A stretch of DNA of 64,000 nt from Flavobacterium frigoris PS1 (GCF_000252125.1 NZ_AHKF01000011.1:1-64000), one strand, 5' to 3'. Shown: positions 40,459-50,768, counted from the first letter of the stretch. Notes: generated from the letters alone by a model not told the origin. Numbers and translations are program-made.

Positions 40459-41901
40459 CTAGTTAATTCTATTAATTTGAGTTAAAATCTCTTCAAGACT
40501 TGGTGTGATTAAGTCTGTAATTGGTTTTGGATACATCCCGAAAAAGAATAATACTCCGATGATAAGAACCAAAGCAAATCCTTCTTTGAAGTTTACATCA
40601 GCAAACACTTTCGTATTTGTCTCTCCTAACATTACTTGTTGGTACATTTTTAACATATAGTAAGCACCCAAGATAATTGTTGTTCCACCTAAAAAGGCAA
40701 ACCAAACATTAATTTGAGAAAGGCTATATAATACGGTAAACTCTCCAACAAAATTAAATGTGGTAGGTAATGCTACTGATGCTAAAACTAAAAGCAAGAA
40801 CATCGAAGCAAATTTTGGTGATTGTGTACGAATACCTCCCATTTCAGCAATAGTGCGTGTTTCATATCTTCTAAAAATGATTTCAGAGATAAAGAACAAT
40901 CCAACTACTACGAAACCGTGAGCAATCATTTGTAAAACTGCACCGCGTAATCCGTCAATTGTCAGGGTGTAAGTACCTGCTGCAATTAATCCAACGTGGG
41001 CTAATGAAGAGTAGGCTAATAATTTCTTTAAATCTTTTTGTCTCAAAGCTACAATAGAGCCATAAATTACTCCGGCGACTCCAAGGCTGATGAAGATATA
41101 CATATATTCCTTTGCTGCAAGTGGAGCAATTGGCAATTGCCAACGAATGATACTATAAAGACCCATTTTCAACATAATCCCAGAAAGCAACATCGTACCT
41201 ACAGCTGGTGCTTTTTGGTAAACATTTGCTTGCCAAGTATGGAAAGGAATAATTGGAATTTTAATAGCATAAGCTAAGAAGAATGCTAGGAATATCCATA
41301 ACTGTTCTGTTGCTGATAAGTTCAATTTGTATAAGTCTTCAATTAAGAAACTTCCTGCTTGTTGATATAAATAGATGAATGCAATAAGCATAAATAACGA
41401 ACCTGCTAAAGTGTAGATAAAGAATTTTACTACTGCTTTTTTACGTTCTTCAGCATCACCGTTACCCCAAATTAAAGCAATAAAGTAAATAGGAATTAAA
41501 GATAATTCCCAGAAGATATAATAAAGAATTCCATCTGCTGCAAGGAAAGTTCCAACCATTGCAAAAGACATAAATAGGATTAACGAATAGAAAGCTTTTG
41601 AGTTTTTGTATTCAGTCCCAAATGATGTGTAAATGATAATCGGTGTCAATGCCGTTGTCAATAGAAGCATCGCAATTGCTAATCCATCTGCCTTTAATGC
41701 AAAAGAAACATTAGGTTGGTTAATCCATTGGCATAAAAAGCTAATGTTTTCACCCATGTTAAAATGGTTTAACAATACAATCGAACATCCTAATGCTGAT
41801 ATTCCAAAGAACAATGCCACTTTTGAAGCCAGTTTATCACCAGCGATATAAGTTGCAAATGCGCCAACTAAAAGTATAATTAATATTAGAGATACATTCA
41901 T
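40459..41901 (-). CDS. nuoM: NADH-quinone oxidoreductase subunit M
   Basis: 480 residues, about 14 membrane helices. An antiporter-like subunit of complex I with the motifs FYIFWELSLIPIYFIALIWG, KFFIYTLAGSLFMLIAFIYLY, IPFHTWQANVYQKAPAVGTMLLSGIMLKMGLYSIIRW and KKLLAYSSLAHVGLI. Nine bases after nuoL. Confidence 0.97.
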   Translation of the reverse strand: MNVSLILIILLVGAFATYIAGDKLASKVALFFGISALGCSIVLLNHFNMGENISFLCQWINQPNVSFALKADGLAIAMLLLTTALTPIIIYTSFGTEYKNSKAFYSLILFMSFAMVGTFLAADGILYYIFWELSLIPIYFIALIWGNGDAEERKKAVVKFFIYTLAGSLFMLIAFIYLYQQAGSFLIEDLYKLNLSATEQLWIFLAFFLAYAIKIPIIPFHTWQANVYQKAPAVGTMLLSGIMLKMGLYSIIRWQLPIAPLAAKEYMYIFISLGVAGVIYGSIVALRQKDLKKLLAYSSLAHVGLIAAGTYTLTIDGLRGAVLQMIAHGFVVVGLFFISEIIFRRYETRTIAEMGGIRTQSPKFASMFLLLVLASVALPTTFNFVGEFTVLYSLSQINVWFAFLGGTTIILGAYYMLKMYQQVMLGETNTKVFADVNFKEGFALVLIIGVLFFFGMYPKPITDLITPSLEEILTQINRIN

Positions 41902-41910
41902 AGTATAAAA

Positions 41911-43794
41911 TTATTGAGCTAAAAATAAATAGGTTATGATGGCACAAATGCCTAGTACAAAAGCAAAAAGATAAAAACCAACACTTCCACTTTGTAATTT
42001 TTTTCCTTGAAAACCTATTTCATTGGTTACTTTTCCTAATCCGAAAACTAAAGAGGATAAAGTAGTTTCTACATTATCTCTAAAGAAAGTTGATAAACCG
42101 TTTATTGATTTTACAAATATCGAATCATAAATTTCATCAACATAGTATTTATTGTAAAGCACTTTGGCAAAACCAGTGATTTTTTCATCCGCTTCAGGAA
42201 CTAGGTTTTGCTTGATGTATTTAGCGTAAGCAATTCCAATTCCTACCAGTCCACCAATTACGGCAACTAACATCAACAGGTATTCTGAAGTTCCAAAGTG
42301 GTGTTCCTCTGTAGCTACTTTTGTAAATAAAGGCGCCAAGTATTCATTCAGCCAACTATTTGTTGGTAAACTGATCAATCCACCTAATGTTGCCAATATT
42401 GCCAAAACAATTAATGGGAAAGTGATTAGAGCAGGACTTTCATGTAAATGACTTTTTTGTTCTGCTGTTCCTCTGAATTCTTTGAAGAAAGTAAGGTATA
42501 ATAAACGGAACATATAGAATGCCGTCATTAGTGATGCTAATGAAGCAATGAACCAAAGTATTTTATTGTGCTCAAAAGCAACCATCAAGATTTCATCTTT
42601 AGAGAAGAAACCTGAAAAAGGAGGGATTCCTGAAATCGCTAATGAAGAGATTAAGAAAGTTACAAAAGTGATAGTCATTACTTTTTTTAGTCCACCCATT
42701 TTTCTCATGTCTTGCTCACCATGTAAAGCATGAATTACTGAACCTGAACCTAAGAACAAACAAGCTTTAAAGAAAGCATGTGTTATAACGTGGAAAACCG
42801 CTACTTCATAAGCACCTAATCCTAATGCCAAGAACATTAATCCCAATTGAGATACAGTAGAGTAGGCTAGTACCTTTTTGATGTCGGTTTGAACTAATGC
42901 AATAGTTGCAGCTACTAGAGAGGTAACAGCTCCTACAATGGCAATGATATTTTGAACTTCTGGAGCTAAATCAAATAAATAATTTAATCTTGTAATCATA
43001 AAGATACCTGCAGTTACCATCGTTGCAGCATGTATTAATGCCGAGACTGGTGTAGGTCCCGCCATTGCATCTGGTAACCAAGTGTACAAAGGTATTTGTG
43101 CTGATTTTCCACAAGCTCCAATGAACAAAGCAAAAGCGGCAGCAGAAATCCAATACATATTAAGATTTGTTGCGCCAGCGATAGCTGTTTTCAGCGTGTC
43201 ATAATCTAAAGTAGAAAACAAAGAACCAATTATGAATATCCCGATTAACAATCCAAGATCTCCAATTCTATTCATGATGAATGCTTTTTTAGCAGCATCA
43301 TTAAACTCTTGGTTTTTGTGCCAGAATCCAATAAGAAGATAAGAACAAAGCCCAACGCCTTCCCAACCGATGAATAAAACCAATAGATTACTTCCAATTA
43401 CCAAAGTAATCATGAAGAATATAAACAGATTCAAATAAGCAAAATACTTATGCATATTCTCGTCATCATGCATATAGCTGATCGAGTACATGTGAATTAA
43501 TGATCCGATTCCGGTTACAAATAGTAACCATAGGATTGATAATTGGTCTAATAAAAAACCAAAGTCTACCTTGAAATTGCTGATTTCAATCCAATCAAAT
43601 AAAGAAATACGGATTGGTTGCTGTGTTTGATTGATCTGCATGAAAAAATAAACAGAAGCTGCAAACGAAACTACGACAGTAAGTGTGCCTAGAATTCCAG
43701 AAGCTGACTTTCCGATACTTTTCCCGAAGAAAACATTAAATAAAAATCCTATAAAAGGAGCTAGTAATAAGAGTAAAGTTAAACTTGTATCCAT
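41911..43794 (-). CDS. nuoL: NADH-quinone oxidoreductase subunit L
   Basis: 627 residues, about 16 membrane helices including the long C-terminal lateral helix that braces the membrane arm. Motifs: GWEGVGLCSYLLIGFW, KKAFIMNRIGDLGLLIGIF, PLYTWLPDAMAGPTPVSALIHAATMVTAGIFM, and KKVLAYSTVSQLGLMF. The most distal proton pump of complex I. Six bases after nuoK. Confidence 0.97.
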   Translation of the reverse strand: MDTSLTLLLLLAPFIGFLFNVFFGKSIGKSASGILGTLTVVVSFAASVYFFMQINQTQQPIRISLFDWIEISNFKVDFGFLLDQLSILWLLFVTGIGSLIHMYSISYMHDDENMHKYFAYLNLFIFFMITLVIGSNLLVLFIGWEGVGLCSYLLIGFWHKNQEFNDAAKKAFIMNRIGDLGLLIGIFIIGSLFSTLDYDTLKTAIAGATNLNMYWISAAAFALFIGACGKSAQIPLYTWLPDAMAGPTPVSALIHAATMVTAGIFMITRLNYLFDLAPEVQNIIAIVGAVTSLVAATIALVQTDIKKVLAYSTVSQLGLMFLALGLGAYEVAVFHVITHAFFKACLFLGSGSVIHALHGEQDMRKMGGLKKVMTITFVTFLISSLAISGIPPFSGFFSKDEILMVAFEHNKILWFIASLASLMTAFYMFRLLYLTFFKEFRGTAEQKSHLHESPALITFPLIVLAILATLGGLISLPTNSWLNEYLAPLFTKVATEEHHFGTSEYLLMLVAVIGGLVGIGIAYAKYIKQNLVPEADEKITGFAKVLYNKYYVDEIYDSIFVKSINGLSTFFRDNVETTLSSLVFGLGKVTNEIGFQGKKLQSGSVGFYLFAFVLGICAIITYLFLAQ

Positions 43795-43800
43795 TGAAAT

Positions 43801-44121
43801 TTATCCTTTTAAGTTTTTTAAATTATTGATGTCAATTGAACCTAAATTTCTAAATATCGAAACTAGTATAGCTAATCCTACTGCTACCTCTGCAGCTGCT
43901 ACGGCCATTGAGAAAAACACGAAAATTTGTCCCTGTGCATCTTGGTGATACGTTGAAAAAGCAACAAACAAAAGATTGACTGCATTAAGCATGATTTCGA
44001 TCGACATAAATACGATGATAGCATTTCGTCTGTATAAAACTCCAAAAACCCCGATACTAAAAAGTATCACAGAAAGGAAGATATAGTTTTCGATGCCTAT
44101 TTCATTTAAAATATTGTTCAT
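43801..44121 (-). CDS. nuoK: NADH-quinone oxidoreductase subunit K
   Basis: 106 residues from the ATG at 44121; a longer reading would overlap nuoJ. Three membrane helices. Characteristic sequence: [48 protein letters not shown] with the conserved Glu of the first pump-linked helix, and [12 protein letters not shown] membrane-arm subunit. Confidence 0.95.
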   Translation of the reverse strand: MNNILNEIGIENYIFLSVILFSIGVFGVLYRRNAIIVFMSIEIMLNAVNLLFVAFSTYHQDAQGQIFVFFSMAVAAAEVAVGLAILVSIFRNLGSIDINNLKNLKG

Positions 44122-44122
44122 G

Positions 44123-44635
44123 TTATTTCTCTGTTTTTTCTTTTTTAGACAATAGAACAGTTCCAATCATTGCTACTAAAAGCAATATTGATGCAAATTC
44201 GAAAGGAACCATGTACTCATTCAATAGTACTTTTCCTAAAACTTTTATGGATTGATAGTCGTCACCTGTACTGATGTATTCTCCAACGATTGGTTTAGAG
44301 TTAATGAAAACGGTAAGCAATACCAAGCAAATCAAACAAAAGGAAACAATTGCTCCTAAGCGGGTGATTCTAGGTTTGTGAACTTCATTCTCTTTATTCA
44401 AATTCATCAACATGATGGTGAACAAAAACAAAATCATAATCGCTCCCGAGTATACAATAATATGAACTACGGCTAAAAACTGTGAGTTCAATAGTAAATA
44501 ATGTCCTGCAATTGAGAAAAAACAAATGACAAGATAAAGTGCGCTATGAATTGGGTTTCTGCTAAAGATGGTCAAAAAAGCGGTTAACACAGTAACGGCA
44601 GCTAAAACACAAAAGATGATAAGTATAGTTGACAT
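44123..44635 (-). CDS. nuoJ: NADH-quinone oxidoreductase subunit J
   Basis: 170 residues, five membrane helices. Motifs [23 protein letters not shown] and [27 protein letters not shown], the latter including the conserved pi-bulge helix. The start overlaps the nuoI stop by one base (TAATG), so the two are coupled. Confidence 0.94.
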   Translation of the reverse strand: MSTILIIFCVLAAVTVLTAFLTIFSRNPIHSALYLVICFFSIAGHYLLLNSQFLAVVHIIVYSGAIMILFLFTIMLMNLNKENEVHKPRITRLGAIVSFCLICLVLLTVFINSKPIVGEYISTGDDYQSIKVLGKVLLNEYMVPFEFASILLLVAMIGTVLLSKKEKTEK

Positions 44636-45180
44636 TAGTTGGTGTTTTTAAGTTGTGCATTTTGCATTGCGATATCTAAAGGCATGACTAATTTATCTTT
44701 TCCATAAATAAAATCTTCTCTGTCGTAACTTGAGGCAACTAATACTTTTGAAGTCGTCAAATAAATAGCGTCTTTTGGACAAGCTTCCTCGCACAATCCG
44801 CAAAAAATACAACGCAACATATTGATTTCATATATCGAAGCGTATTTTTCCTCACGGTACAAATGCTTTTCATCTGGTTTGCGTTCTTCGGCTTTCATCG
44901 TAATTGCTTCCGCAGGACACGATAAAGCACATAATCCACAAGCAGTACAGTTCTCTCTACCTTGCTCATCGCGTTTCAACATATGTTGTCCACGGTAAAC
45001 TGGGCTCATTTCACGAACTTGCTCTGGATATTGAATTGTAACTTTTCTAGTGAATAAATGCTGAATTGTAATCATCAAACCTTTGACAATCGCAACAATG
45101 TACATTCTTTCCCAAAAGGTCATCTCTTTGTTAGAGACTAGTTTTTTTCTTCCCGATAAGGAGATGGCTTCTATTGACAT
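44635..45180 (-). CDS. nuoI: NADH-quinone oxidoreductase subunit I (two [4Fe-4S] clusters)
   Basis: 181 residues. Two ferredoxin motifs, CTACGLCALSCPAEAI and CIFCGLCEEACPKDAI, hold clusters N6a and N6b, which pass electrons to NuoB. An N-terminal amphipathic stretch lies at the membrane. The start is 112 bases after the nuoH stop, with only low-complexity sequence between. It overlaps nuoJ by one base. Confidence 0.96.
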   Translation of the reverse strand: MSIEAISLSGRKKLVSNKEMTFWERMYIVAIVKGLMITIQHLFTRKVTIQYPEQVREMSPVYRGQHMLKRDEQGRENCTACGLCALSCPAEAITMKAEERKPDEKHLYREEKYASIYEINMLRCIFCGLCEEACPKDAIYLTTSKVLVASSYDREDFIYGKDKLVMPLDIAMQNAQLKNTN

Positions 45181-45292
45181 TTTTTAATTTTTATTTAAAG
45201 CTTATTCCTGCTATTCGTTTCAATCTTTACTTTTTTAAAGAAAAAAAGTAAAGGATTTTCACTGCTATCAGGGCTAGGCATTTTTATGCTAT

Positions 45293-46345
45293 TTAAAATC
45301 CTAAATAAATTGCTATTTCTGCTCTCAAAATCACAATTCCAGTGATAATGATATTGATGATAGATAATGGAATTAATATTCTCCAACCTAAATGCATCAA
45401 TTGATCATATCTAAATCTTGGAATAGTCCATCGTACCCACATATAAAGGAAAATGAATCCACATATTTTGGCAAATAAAACAGCTATTCCTATTACGTTA
45501 GCAATATTAACTCCCCAGTTTTCTACTGCCGAACTCATTCCCGGATAGTTATAGCCTCCAAAGAACAAAACAGCTAAGATGGTAGATGAAATAAACATAT
45601 TTGCATATTCAGCAAATAAATAGAATCCCATTTTCATCGATGAATATTCAGTGTGGTATCCACCAATAAGTTCTGTTTCACATTCCGCTAAATCAAAAGG
45701 TGTTCTATTGGTTTCAGCAAAAGCACAAATTAAGAAGATGAAAAAAGAAAGAGGTTGGTAAAATACATTCCAGTGCATTCCGGGTTGTTGTGCTGAGATT
45801 TCTCTCAAACTCAAAGTTCCCGTCATCATCAATAAAGCAATTATTGACAATCCCATTGCTACTTCGTAAGAAATCATTTGTGATGCAGCACGAACAGCTC
45901 CCATAAGAGAGAATTTGTTGTTTGACGCCCATCCACCAATCATGATTCCGTAAACACCTACTGACATAACACCAATAACATATAGTAAGGCAACATCAAT
46001 ATCAGTCGCTTGTAAAATAATATCTCTTCCAAAAAGGTGAAATCTATCTCCCCAAGGAATTACGGCGCTAGTCATCAATGCCGTACTCATGGCAATGGCT
46101 GGTCCTACGAAAAATAAAAATCTATTTGGAGTGTTAGGCTCAAATTCTTCTTTCGAAAATAATTTCAAACCATCGGCAAGAGGTTGTAATAGCCCACCTT
46201 TTCCCGCTCTGTTAGGTCCTATTCTGTCTTGAAGCCATGCCGCAACCTTACGTTCTGCAAGTGTTGAGTACATCGCCATAACCATTGTGATTGCAAACAC
46301 AACTAGAATAATGACACTCTTTTCTATAATTATACTACTATCCAT
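45293..46345 (-). CDS. nuoH: NADH-quinone oxidoreductase subunit H
   Basis: 350 residues, about eight membrane helices. Quinone-site motifs: AERKVAAWLQDRIGPNRAGKGGLLQPLADGLKLFSKE, the ANMFISS segment and ETNRTPFDLAECETELIGGYHTEYSSM. Forms the quinone chamber with NuoB and NuoD. Starts three bases after the nuoG stop. Confidence 0.97.
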   Translation of the reverse strand: MDSSIIIEKSVIILVVFAITMVMAMYSTLAERKVAAWLQDRIGPNRAGKGGLLQPLADGLKLFSKEEFEPNTPNRFLFFVGPAIAMSTALMTSAVIPWGDRFHLFGRDIILQATDIDVALLYVIGVMSVGVYGIMIGGWASNNKFSLMGAVRAASQMISYEVAMGLSIIALLMMTGTLSLREISAQQPGMHWNVFYQPLSFFIFLICAFAETNRTPFDLAECETELIGGYHTEYSSMKMGFYLFAEYANMFISSTILAVLFFGGYNYPGMSSAVENWGVNIANVIGIAVLFAKICGFIFLYMWVRWTIPRFRYDQLMHLGWRILIPLSIINIIITGIVILRAEIAIYLGF

Positions 46346-46348
46346 CTG

Positions 46349-47398
46349 CTAAAGATTACCATGTTTGAAATTATCCTCTTCTTCTTTATCCAATGGGATA
46401 GCGGGCATGCTTATTTTTTTACGGTCTTGTTCTCTACCTTTAAGAATTCCTTCTTCAGTAGCGATCTGCACCGTGTCTAGTTTTTGTGTATAATTGTTTT
46501 GATTGATTACCGAATCTTTATCAAATTCTCTTGGTCCTTCAATAACCCAGTCAGCTGGGTCTTTATGGTCAAAACGACATTCATTACAAATGAATTCTTC
46601 TACTTCATGGTAGATGTCTTTACGACCTGTAACTCTTTGAATTTCGTCTCCAAACATCCAAACAGTTGTTTTACCACAACATCCTGGAGTAGTGCACTCT
46701 CTATGAGCATCGTATGGCTTGTTGAACCAAACTCTTGATTTGAAACGGAAAGTTTTATCAGTTAATGCTCCTACTGGACATACATCAATCATATTTCCAG
46801 AGAATTCATTGTCGATCGCTTTTGAGATGCAAGTTGAAATGTTAGAGTGATCTCCTCTATCCATTACACCATGTACACGATTGTCTGTCAATTGATCAGC
46901 AACCATTACACAACGGTAGCAAAGAATACAACGGTTCATGTGTAATTGAATATTCGGACCTATGTTTTCTGGTTCAAATGTTCTTTTTTCTTCAATAAAA
47001 CGGCTTTTAGCTTTTCCGTGTTCAAAACTTAAATCTTGCAAATCACATTCTCCCGCTTGGTCACAAACTGGACAATCTAAAGGGTGATTGATCAATAAGA
47101 ACTCAGTTACAGATTCTCTTGCTTCTTTTACTCTGTCAGAAGATTTGCTGTTCACTTCCATCCCGTCCATGCATCCTGTTACACAAGAAGCCATCAGTTT
47201 TGGCATTGGTCTTGGATCTGCTTCACTTCCTTTAGCTACTTCAACTAAACAACAACGACATTTTCCACCGCTTCCTTTTAGTTTAGAATAATAGCACATT
47301 GCTGGGGGAACTGATTCTCCACCAATCATACGTGCCGCTTGCAAGATGGTTGTCCCTGCTTCAACTTCAATTTCTTGACCGTCTATTGTTACTTTCAT
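46349..47398 (-). CDS. nuoG: Short NuoG-like iron-sulfur subunit of complex I (lacks the large C-terminal domain)
   Basis: 349 residues, against about 780-910 for typical NuoG. The N-terminal [2Fe-2S] domain has cysteines at C35, C47, C50 and C72. A His-ligated [4Fe-4S] site follows (H105, C109, C112, C118), then the N4-type site C157, C160, C163 and C207. A last cysteine group (C235, C240, C241, C271, C274) looks like the 4Fe-4S domain that starts the molybdopterin-oxidoreductase region. The protein then ends within about 75 residues, so the large MGD-type domain is absent. There is no frameshift or remnant downstream, so this is a genuine short form, apparently normal in flavobacteria. The gene order nuoF-nuoG-nuoH is normal. 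Confidence 0.92.
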   Translation of the reverse strand: MKVTIDGQEIEVEAGTTILQAARMIGGESVPPAMCYYSKLKGSGGKCRCCLVEVAKGSEADPRPMPKLMASCVTGCMDGMEVNSKSSDRVKEARESVTEFLLINHPLDCPVCDQAGECDLQDLSFEHGKAKSRFIEEKRTFEPENIGPNIQLHMNRCILCYRCVMVADQLTDNRVHGVMDRGDHSNISTCISKAIDNEFSGNMIDVCPVGALTDKTFRFKSRVWFNKPYDAHRECTTPGCCGKTTVWMFGDEIQRVTGRKDIYHEVEEFICNECRFDHKDPADWVIEGPREFDKDSVINQNNYTQKLDTVQIATEEGILKGREQDRKKISMPAIPLDKEEEDNFKHGNL

Positions 47399-47546
47399 TT
47401 ATCTTTTTGTTTAAAGTTTCAGGTTTAAAGTTTAAAGTTGTTGGACTTTGACTAATAAATCGGAAAATTTAGATAATACTTTTTTTATTCTTTTGGCTTC
47501 ATTCCTCTTTTAAAAAGATGTAAATGAAATTTTTTATTACTAAAAA

Positions 47547-48914
47547 TTATACCGTTTGATTACCTACTAAATGCTTCACTTGAGCAAAAGGTTCAGTGAC
47601 AAAATGGTTTCTATTTTTAATTTTTTCTGGAAAACGAACATGATATTCAAATTCATCTCTAAAATGACGAATAGCTGCTGCTACTGGCCATGAAGCTGCA
47701 TCTCCTAATGGGCAAATTGTGTTTCCTTCAATTTTACTTTGAATACTCCAAAGCAAATCGATATCTTCTTCACGTCCTTGACCGTTTTCGATACGCCACA
47801 ATACTTTTTCTAACCAGCCTGTTCCTTCACGACAAGGTGAACATTGTCCACAACTTTCATGGTGGTAAAAACGAGCAAAGTTCCAAGTGTTACGTACAAT
47901 ACATGAAGTGTCATTATAAACAATAAATCCTCCTGAACCTAACATCGATCCAGTTGCAAATCCACCATCACTCAAAGACTCATAAGTCATCAAACGATCT
48001 TCACCATTTGCGGTTTTATAAATCAAATCTGCTGGTAAAATTGGCACTGATGAACCACCAGGTACTAAAGCTTTCAAAGGTCTTTCAGAACTCATTCCGC
48101 CAAGATACTCGTCAGAATTCATGAATTCATAAACACTTAATCCCAATTCAATTTCATAAACGCCAGGATTTTTCACATGTCCTGAAGCCGAAATTAATTT
48201 GGTTCCTGTTGATCTTCCAATTCCTATTTTGGCGTATTCATCACCTGAATTGTTTACAATCCATGGTACTGAAGCAATTGTTTCTACATTATTTACCACT
48301 GTTGGGTTAGCCCACAATCCAGAAACTGCTGGAAATGGTGGCTTGATACGAGGATTACCTCTTTTTCCTTCCAATGATTCAATCAAAGCGGTTTCTTCAC
48401 CACAGATGTAAGCACCGGCACCACAGTGAACATAAAGTTCTAAGTCGTAACCAGTTCCTAATATGTTCTTTCCTAACCAACCAGCTGCTTTCGCTTCGGC
48501 AATGGCTCTTTCAAGGATTTTGTAAACCCACATATATTCTCCACGAATGTAGATATAGGATAGATTTGCACCCAATGCAAAACTGGCAGTAATCATTCCT
48601 TCGATTAATAAATGAGGAATAAATTCCATCAAATAACGGTCTTTGAATGTTCCCGGTTCTGATTCATCAGCGTTGCAAACTAAATGTCTGGGTTTTCCTG
48701 ATTTTTTATCAATAAAACTCCATTTCAATCCAGCAGGGAAACCAGCTCCACCACGACCGCGAAGTCCTGATTTTTTTACTTCTTCGACAACTTCGTCAGG
48801 AGTCATTGCTTTCATCGCTTTCTCTACAGATGCATAACCACCATTTTGGCGATATACCTCGTAGGTTTTGATACCTGGAACGTTTATTTTATCTAATAAT
48901 ATTTTTTTTGACAT
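47547..48914 (-). CDS. nuoF: NADH-quinone oxidoreductase subunit F (NADH- and FMN-binding)
   Basis: 455 residues. Oxidises NADH and passes electrons through FMN to cluster N3. Motifs: GLRGRGGAGFPAGLKW (FMN), CNADESEPGTFKDR (NADH), CGAGAYICGEETALIESLEGKRG and the cluster motif ESCGQCSPCREG with a later Cys (NTICPLGD). The stop is 148 bases before nuoG, the longest gap within the operon; it contains only short A/T repeats. Confidence 0.97.
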   Translation of the reverse strand: MSKKILLDKINVPGIKTYEVYRQNGGYASVEKAMKAMTPDEVVEEVKKSGLRGRGGAGFPAGLKWSFIDKKSGKPRHLVCNADESEPGTFKDRYLMEFIPHLLIEGMITASFALGANLSYIYIRGEYMWVYKILERAIAEAKAAGWLGKNILGTGYDLELYVHCGAGAYICGEETALIESLEGKRGNPRIKPPFPAVSGLWANPTVVNNVETIASVPWIVNNSGDEYAKIGIGRSTGTKLISASGHVKNPGVYEIELGLSVYEFMNSDEYLGGMSSERPLKALVPGGSSVPILPADLIYKTANGEDRLMTYESLSDGGFATGSMLGSGGFIVYNDTSCIVRNTWNFARFYHHESCGQCSPCREGTGWLEKVLWRIENGQGREEDIDLLWSIQSKIEGNTICPLGDAASWPVAAAIRHFRDEFEYHVRFPEKIKNRNHFVTEPFAQVKHLVGNQTV

Positions 48915-48915
48915 C

Positions 48916-49446
48916 TTATTTATCGTGTAATATTATTTTATCATCTCTACAATCAGCAATTAACTGATCAATTTTGTCTTCGGTAAGGTTCTCTTTGTAA
49001 AAATCGCCTAATTGCATCATCGGTGCGTAACCGCATGCTCCTAAACATTCTACTCCTTTGACCTCAAAAAGTCCGTCTGACGTTATCTCCCCTACTTTGA
49101 CTCCTAGTTTTCCACAAGTATAATCCATCAAATCTTCAGTTCCTTTTAAACAACAAGGAGAAGTATGACAGAATTCAAACATGAATTTTCCAATAGGTCT
49201 TTGATTGTACATGGAGTAAAAAGAAACCACTTCGTAAACTTCAATCGGTAAGATTTCGAGTATTTCAGCTACTTTATCCATTAATTCCGCACTCAGCCAG
49301 TTTTCGTGGGCATCCTGTACTTCATGTAAAATGGGTAACAATGCTGATTTTTTCTTATCAGCAGGATAATGACTCATTAACTCATTGATACGGTTCATCA
49401 ATGGTTGAGTCATGTTTATTTCTTGTTTGTAATTTGTACGTTCCAT
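48916..49446 (-). CDS. nuoE: NADH-quinone oxidoreductase subunit E ([2Fe-2S])
   Basis: 176 residues, thioredoxin-like. Cysteine ligands of the [2Fe-2S] cluster N1a: CHTSPCCLKG (two of them) and the later CLGACGYAP pair. VYEVVSFYSMYNQRPIGK is family-typical. A second possible start is the ATG at 49413. One base before nuoF. Confidence 0.95.
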   Translation of the reverse strand: MERTNYKQEINMTQPLMNRINELMSHYPADKKKSALLPILHEVQDAHENWLSAELMDKVAEILEILPIEVYEVVSFYSMYNQRPIGKFMFEFCHTSPCCLKGTEDLMDYTCGKLGVKVGEITSDGLFEVKGVECLGACGYAPMMQLGDFYKENLTEDKIDQLIADCRDDKIILHDK

Positions 49447-49459
49447 TTTTTATTATTTC

Positions 49460-49485
49460 AAATTTTGAATGATAAATTTTGAATG
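49460..49485. repeat. Tandem AAATTTTGAATG in a nuo spacer
   Basis: Two copies of AAATTTTGAATG at 49460-49471 and 49474-49485 in the gap between nuoD and nuoE. A near copy (AAATTTTGAAT) occurs at 51902-51912, between nuoA and nuoB. These are low-complexity spacer sequences, and no function is claimed. Confidence 0.5.
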
Positions 49486-49529
49486 TTTGTAAGCATTCGT
49501 GATTTAAAATCCATCATTTATAATTTTAT

Positions 49530-50768
49530 TTAAGCGTCTAATTCTCCTGCAATTACATTTAAACTTGATAAAATAACAATCGCATCAGATAGTAATGCTC
49601 CTTTTATCATTTCTGGATAGGCTTGGTAATAAATAAAACAAGGTCTTCTGAAATGCAATCTATATGGAGTACGACTTCCGTCTGTTACTAAATAAAATCC
49701 TAATTCTCCGTTTCCACCTTCAACAGGATGGTATATTTCTGCTACTGGAATAGGAACTTCTCCCATTACAATCTTGAAATGATAAATTAATGACTCCATG
49801 TTGGTGTACACATCTTCTTTTGGTGGAAGATAGTAGTCTGGAACATCTGCATGGAAATCATTTCCTTCTGGCATCTTTGCTAATGCTTGACGAATTATGC
49901 TTAAACTTTCCCAAACTTCGGCGTTACGAACGCAAAAACGATCGTAAGTATCTCCTGATTTTCCAACGGGAACTATAAAGTCAAAATCTTCGTATGAACT
50001 ATATGGTTGTGATACACGTACGTCATAATCAACACCTGCAGCACGTAGGTTAGGTCCTGTGAAACCATAAGCCATGGCTTGTTCCGCAGAAATTGCTCCT
50101 ACATTAACTGTTCTGTCAATGAAAATTCTGTTTCTTTCAAATAGGTTTTCAAATTCTTTCCAAGCTGCTGGAAATTCTTCTAAAAATACGTCTAGTTTTC
50201 TGAAAGCTTCTGGTGACCAGTCTCTTTCGAAACCACCAATTCTTCCCATATTAGTTGTCAAACGAGCACCACAAATTTCTTCGTAGATTTCGTATACTTT
50301 TTCTCTAAATTGGAAAACATAAAGGAAACCAGTATAAGCACCAGTATCAACCCCTAAAATAGAGTTACAAATAATATGATCCGTAATTCTTGCTAACTCC
50401 ATTACAATAACTCTTAAGTATTGCGCGCGCTTAGGCACTTCAATATCCAACAGTTTTTCTAACGTCATCCACCATCCCATATTATTGATAGGGGAGGAGC
50501 AATAATTCATTCGATCTGTAAGTGGTGTAATTTGGTAAAAAGGGCGATTTTCAGCGATTTTTTCAAAAGCGCGGTGAATATAACCAATGGTTGGTTCCGC
50601 TTCTAAAATTCGTTCCCCATCCATCAACAAAATATTTTGAAAGATTCCGTGTGTAGCTGGGTGAGTAGGACCTAAATTTAGAATTGAAAGCTCGCTTCCA
50701 TCTTCGTTTAGCTTCTCTTTTATTATTTTAGCATATCGATGCTCTGGTGGTAATAATAGTTCTGACAT
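49530..50768 (-). CDS. nuoD: NADH-quinone oxidoreductase subunit D
   Basis: 412 residues, with nuoC as a separate gene rather than a NuoCD fusion. Motifs: LNLGPTHPATHGIFQN (quinone site His), GYIHRAFEKIAENR, MNYCSSPINNMGW, EEICGARLTTNMGRIGG and the C-terminal IVILSSLNVIAGELDA. Contributes the quinone-reducing site at the base of the peripheral arm. Confidence 0.97.
   Translation of the reverse strand: MSELLLPPEHRYAKIIKEKLNEDGSELSILNLGPTHPATHGIFQNILLMDGERILEAEPTIGYIHRAFEKIAENRPFYQITPLTDRMNYCSSPINNMGWWMTLEKLLDIEVPKRAQYLRVIVMELARITDHIICNSILGVDTGAYTGFLYVFQFREKVYEIYEEICGARLTTNMGRIGGFERDWSPEAFRKLDVFLEEFPAAWKEFENLFERNRIFIDRTVNVGAISAEQAMAYGFTGPNLRAAGVDYDVRVSQPYSSYEDFDFIVPVGKSGDTYDRFCVRNAEVWESLSIIRQALAKMPEGNDFHADVPDYYLPPKEDVYTNMESLIYHFKIVMGEVPIPVAEIYHPVEGGNGELGFYLVTDGSRTPYRLHFRRPCFIYYQAYPEMIKGALLSDAIVILSSLNVIAGELDA

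Noticed and set aside
45195..45386. A 63-codon minus-strand frame between nuoH and nuoI
   Set aside because: Overlaps the end of nuoH in another frame, ends in low-complexity sequence, and has no recognisable motif.
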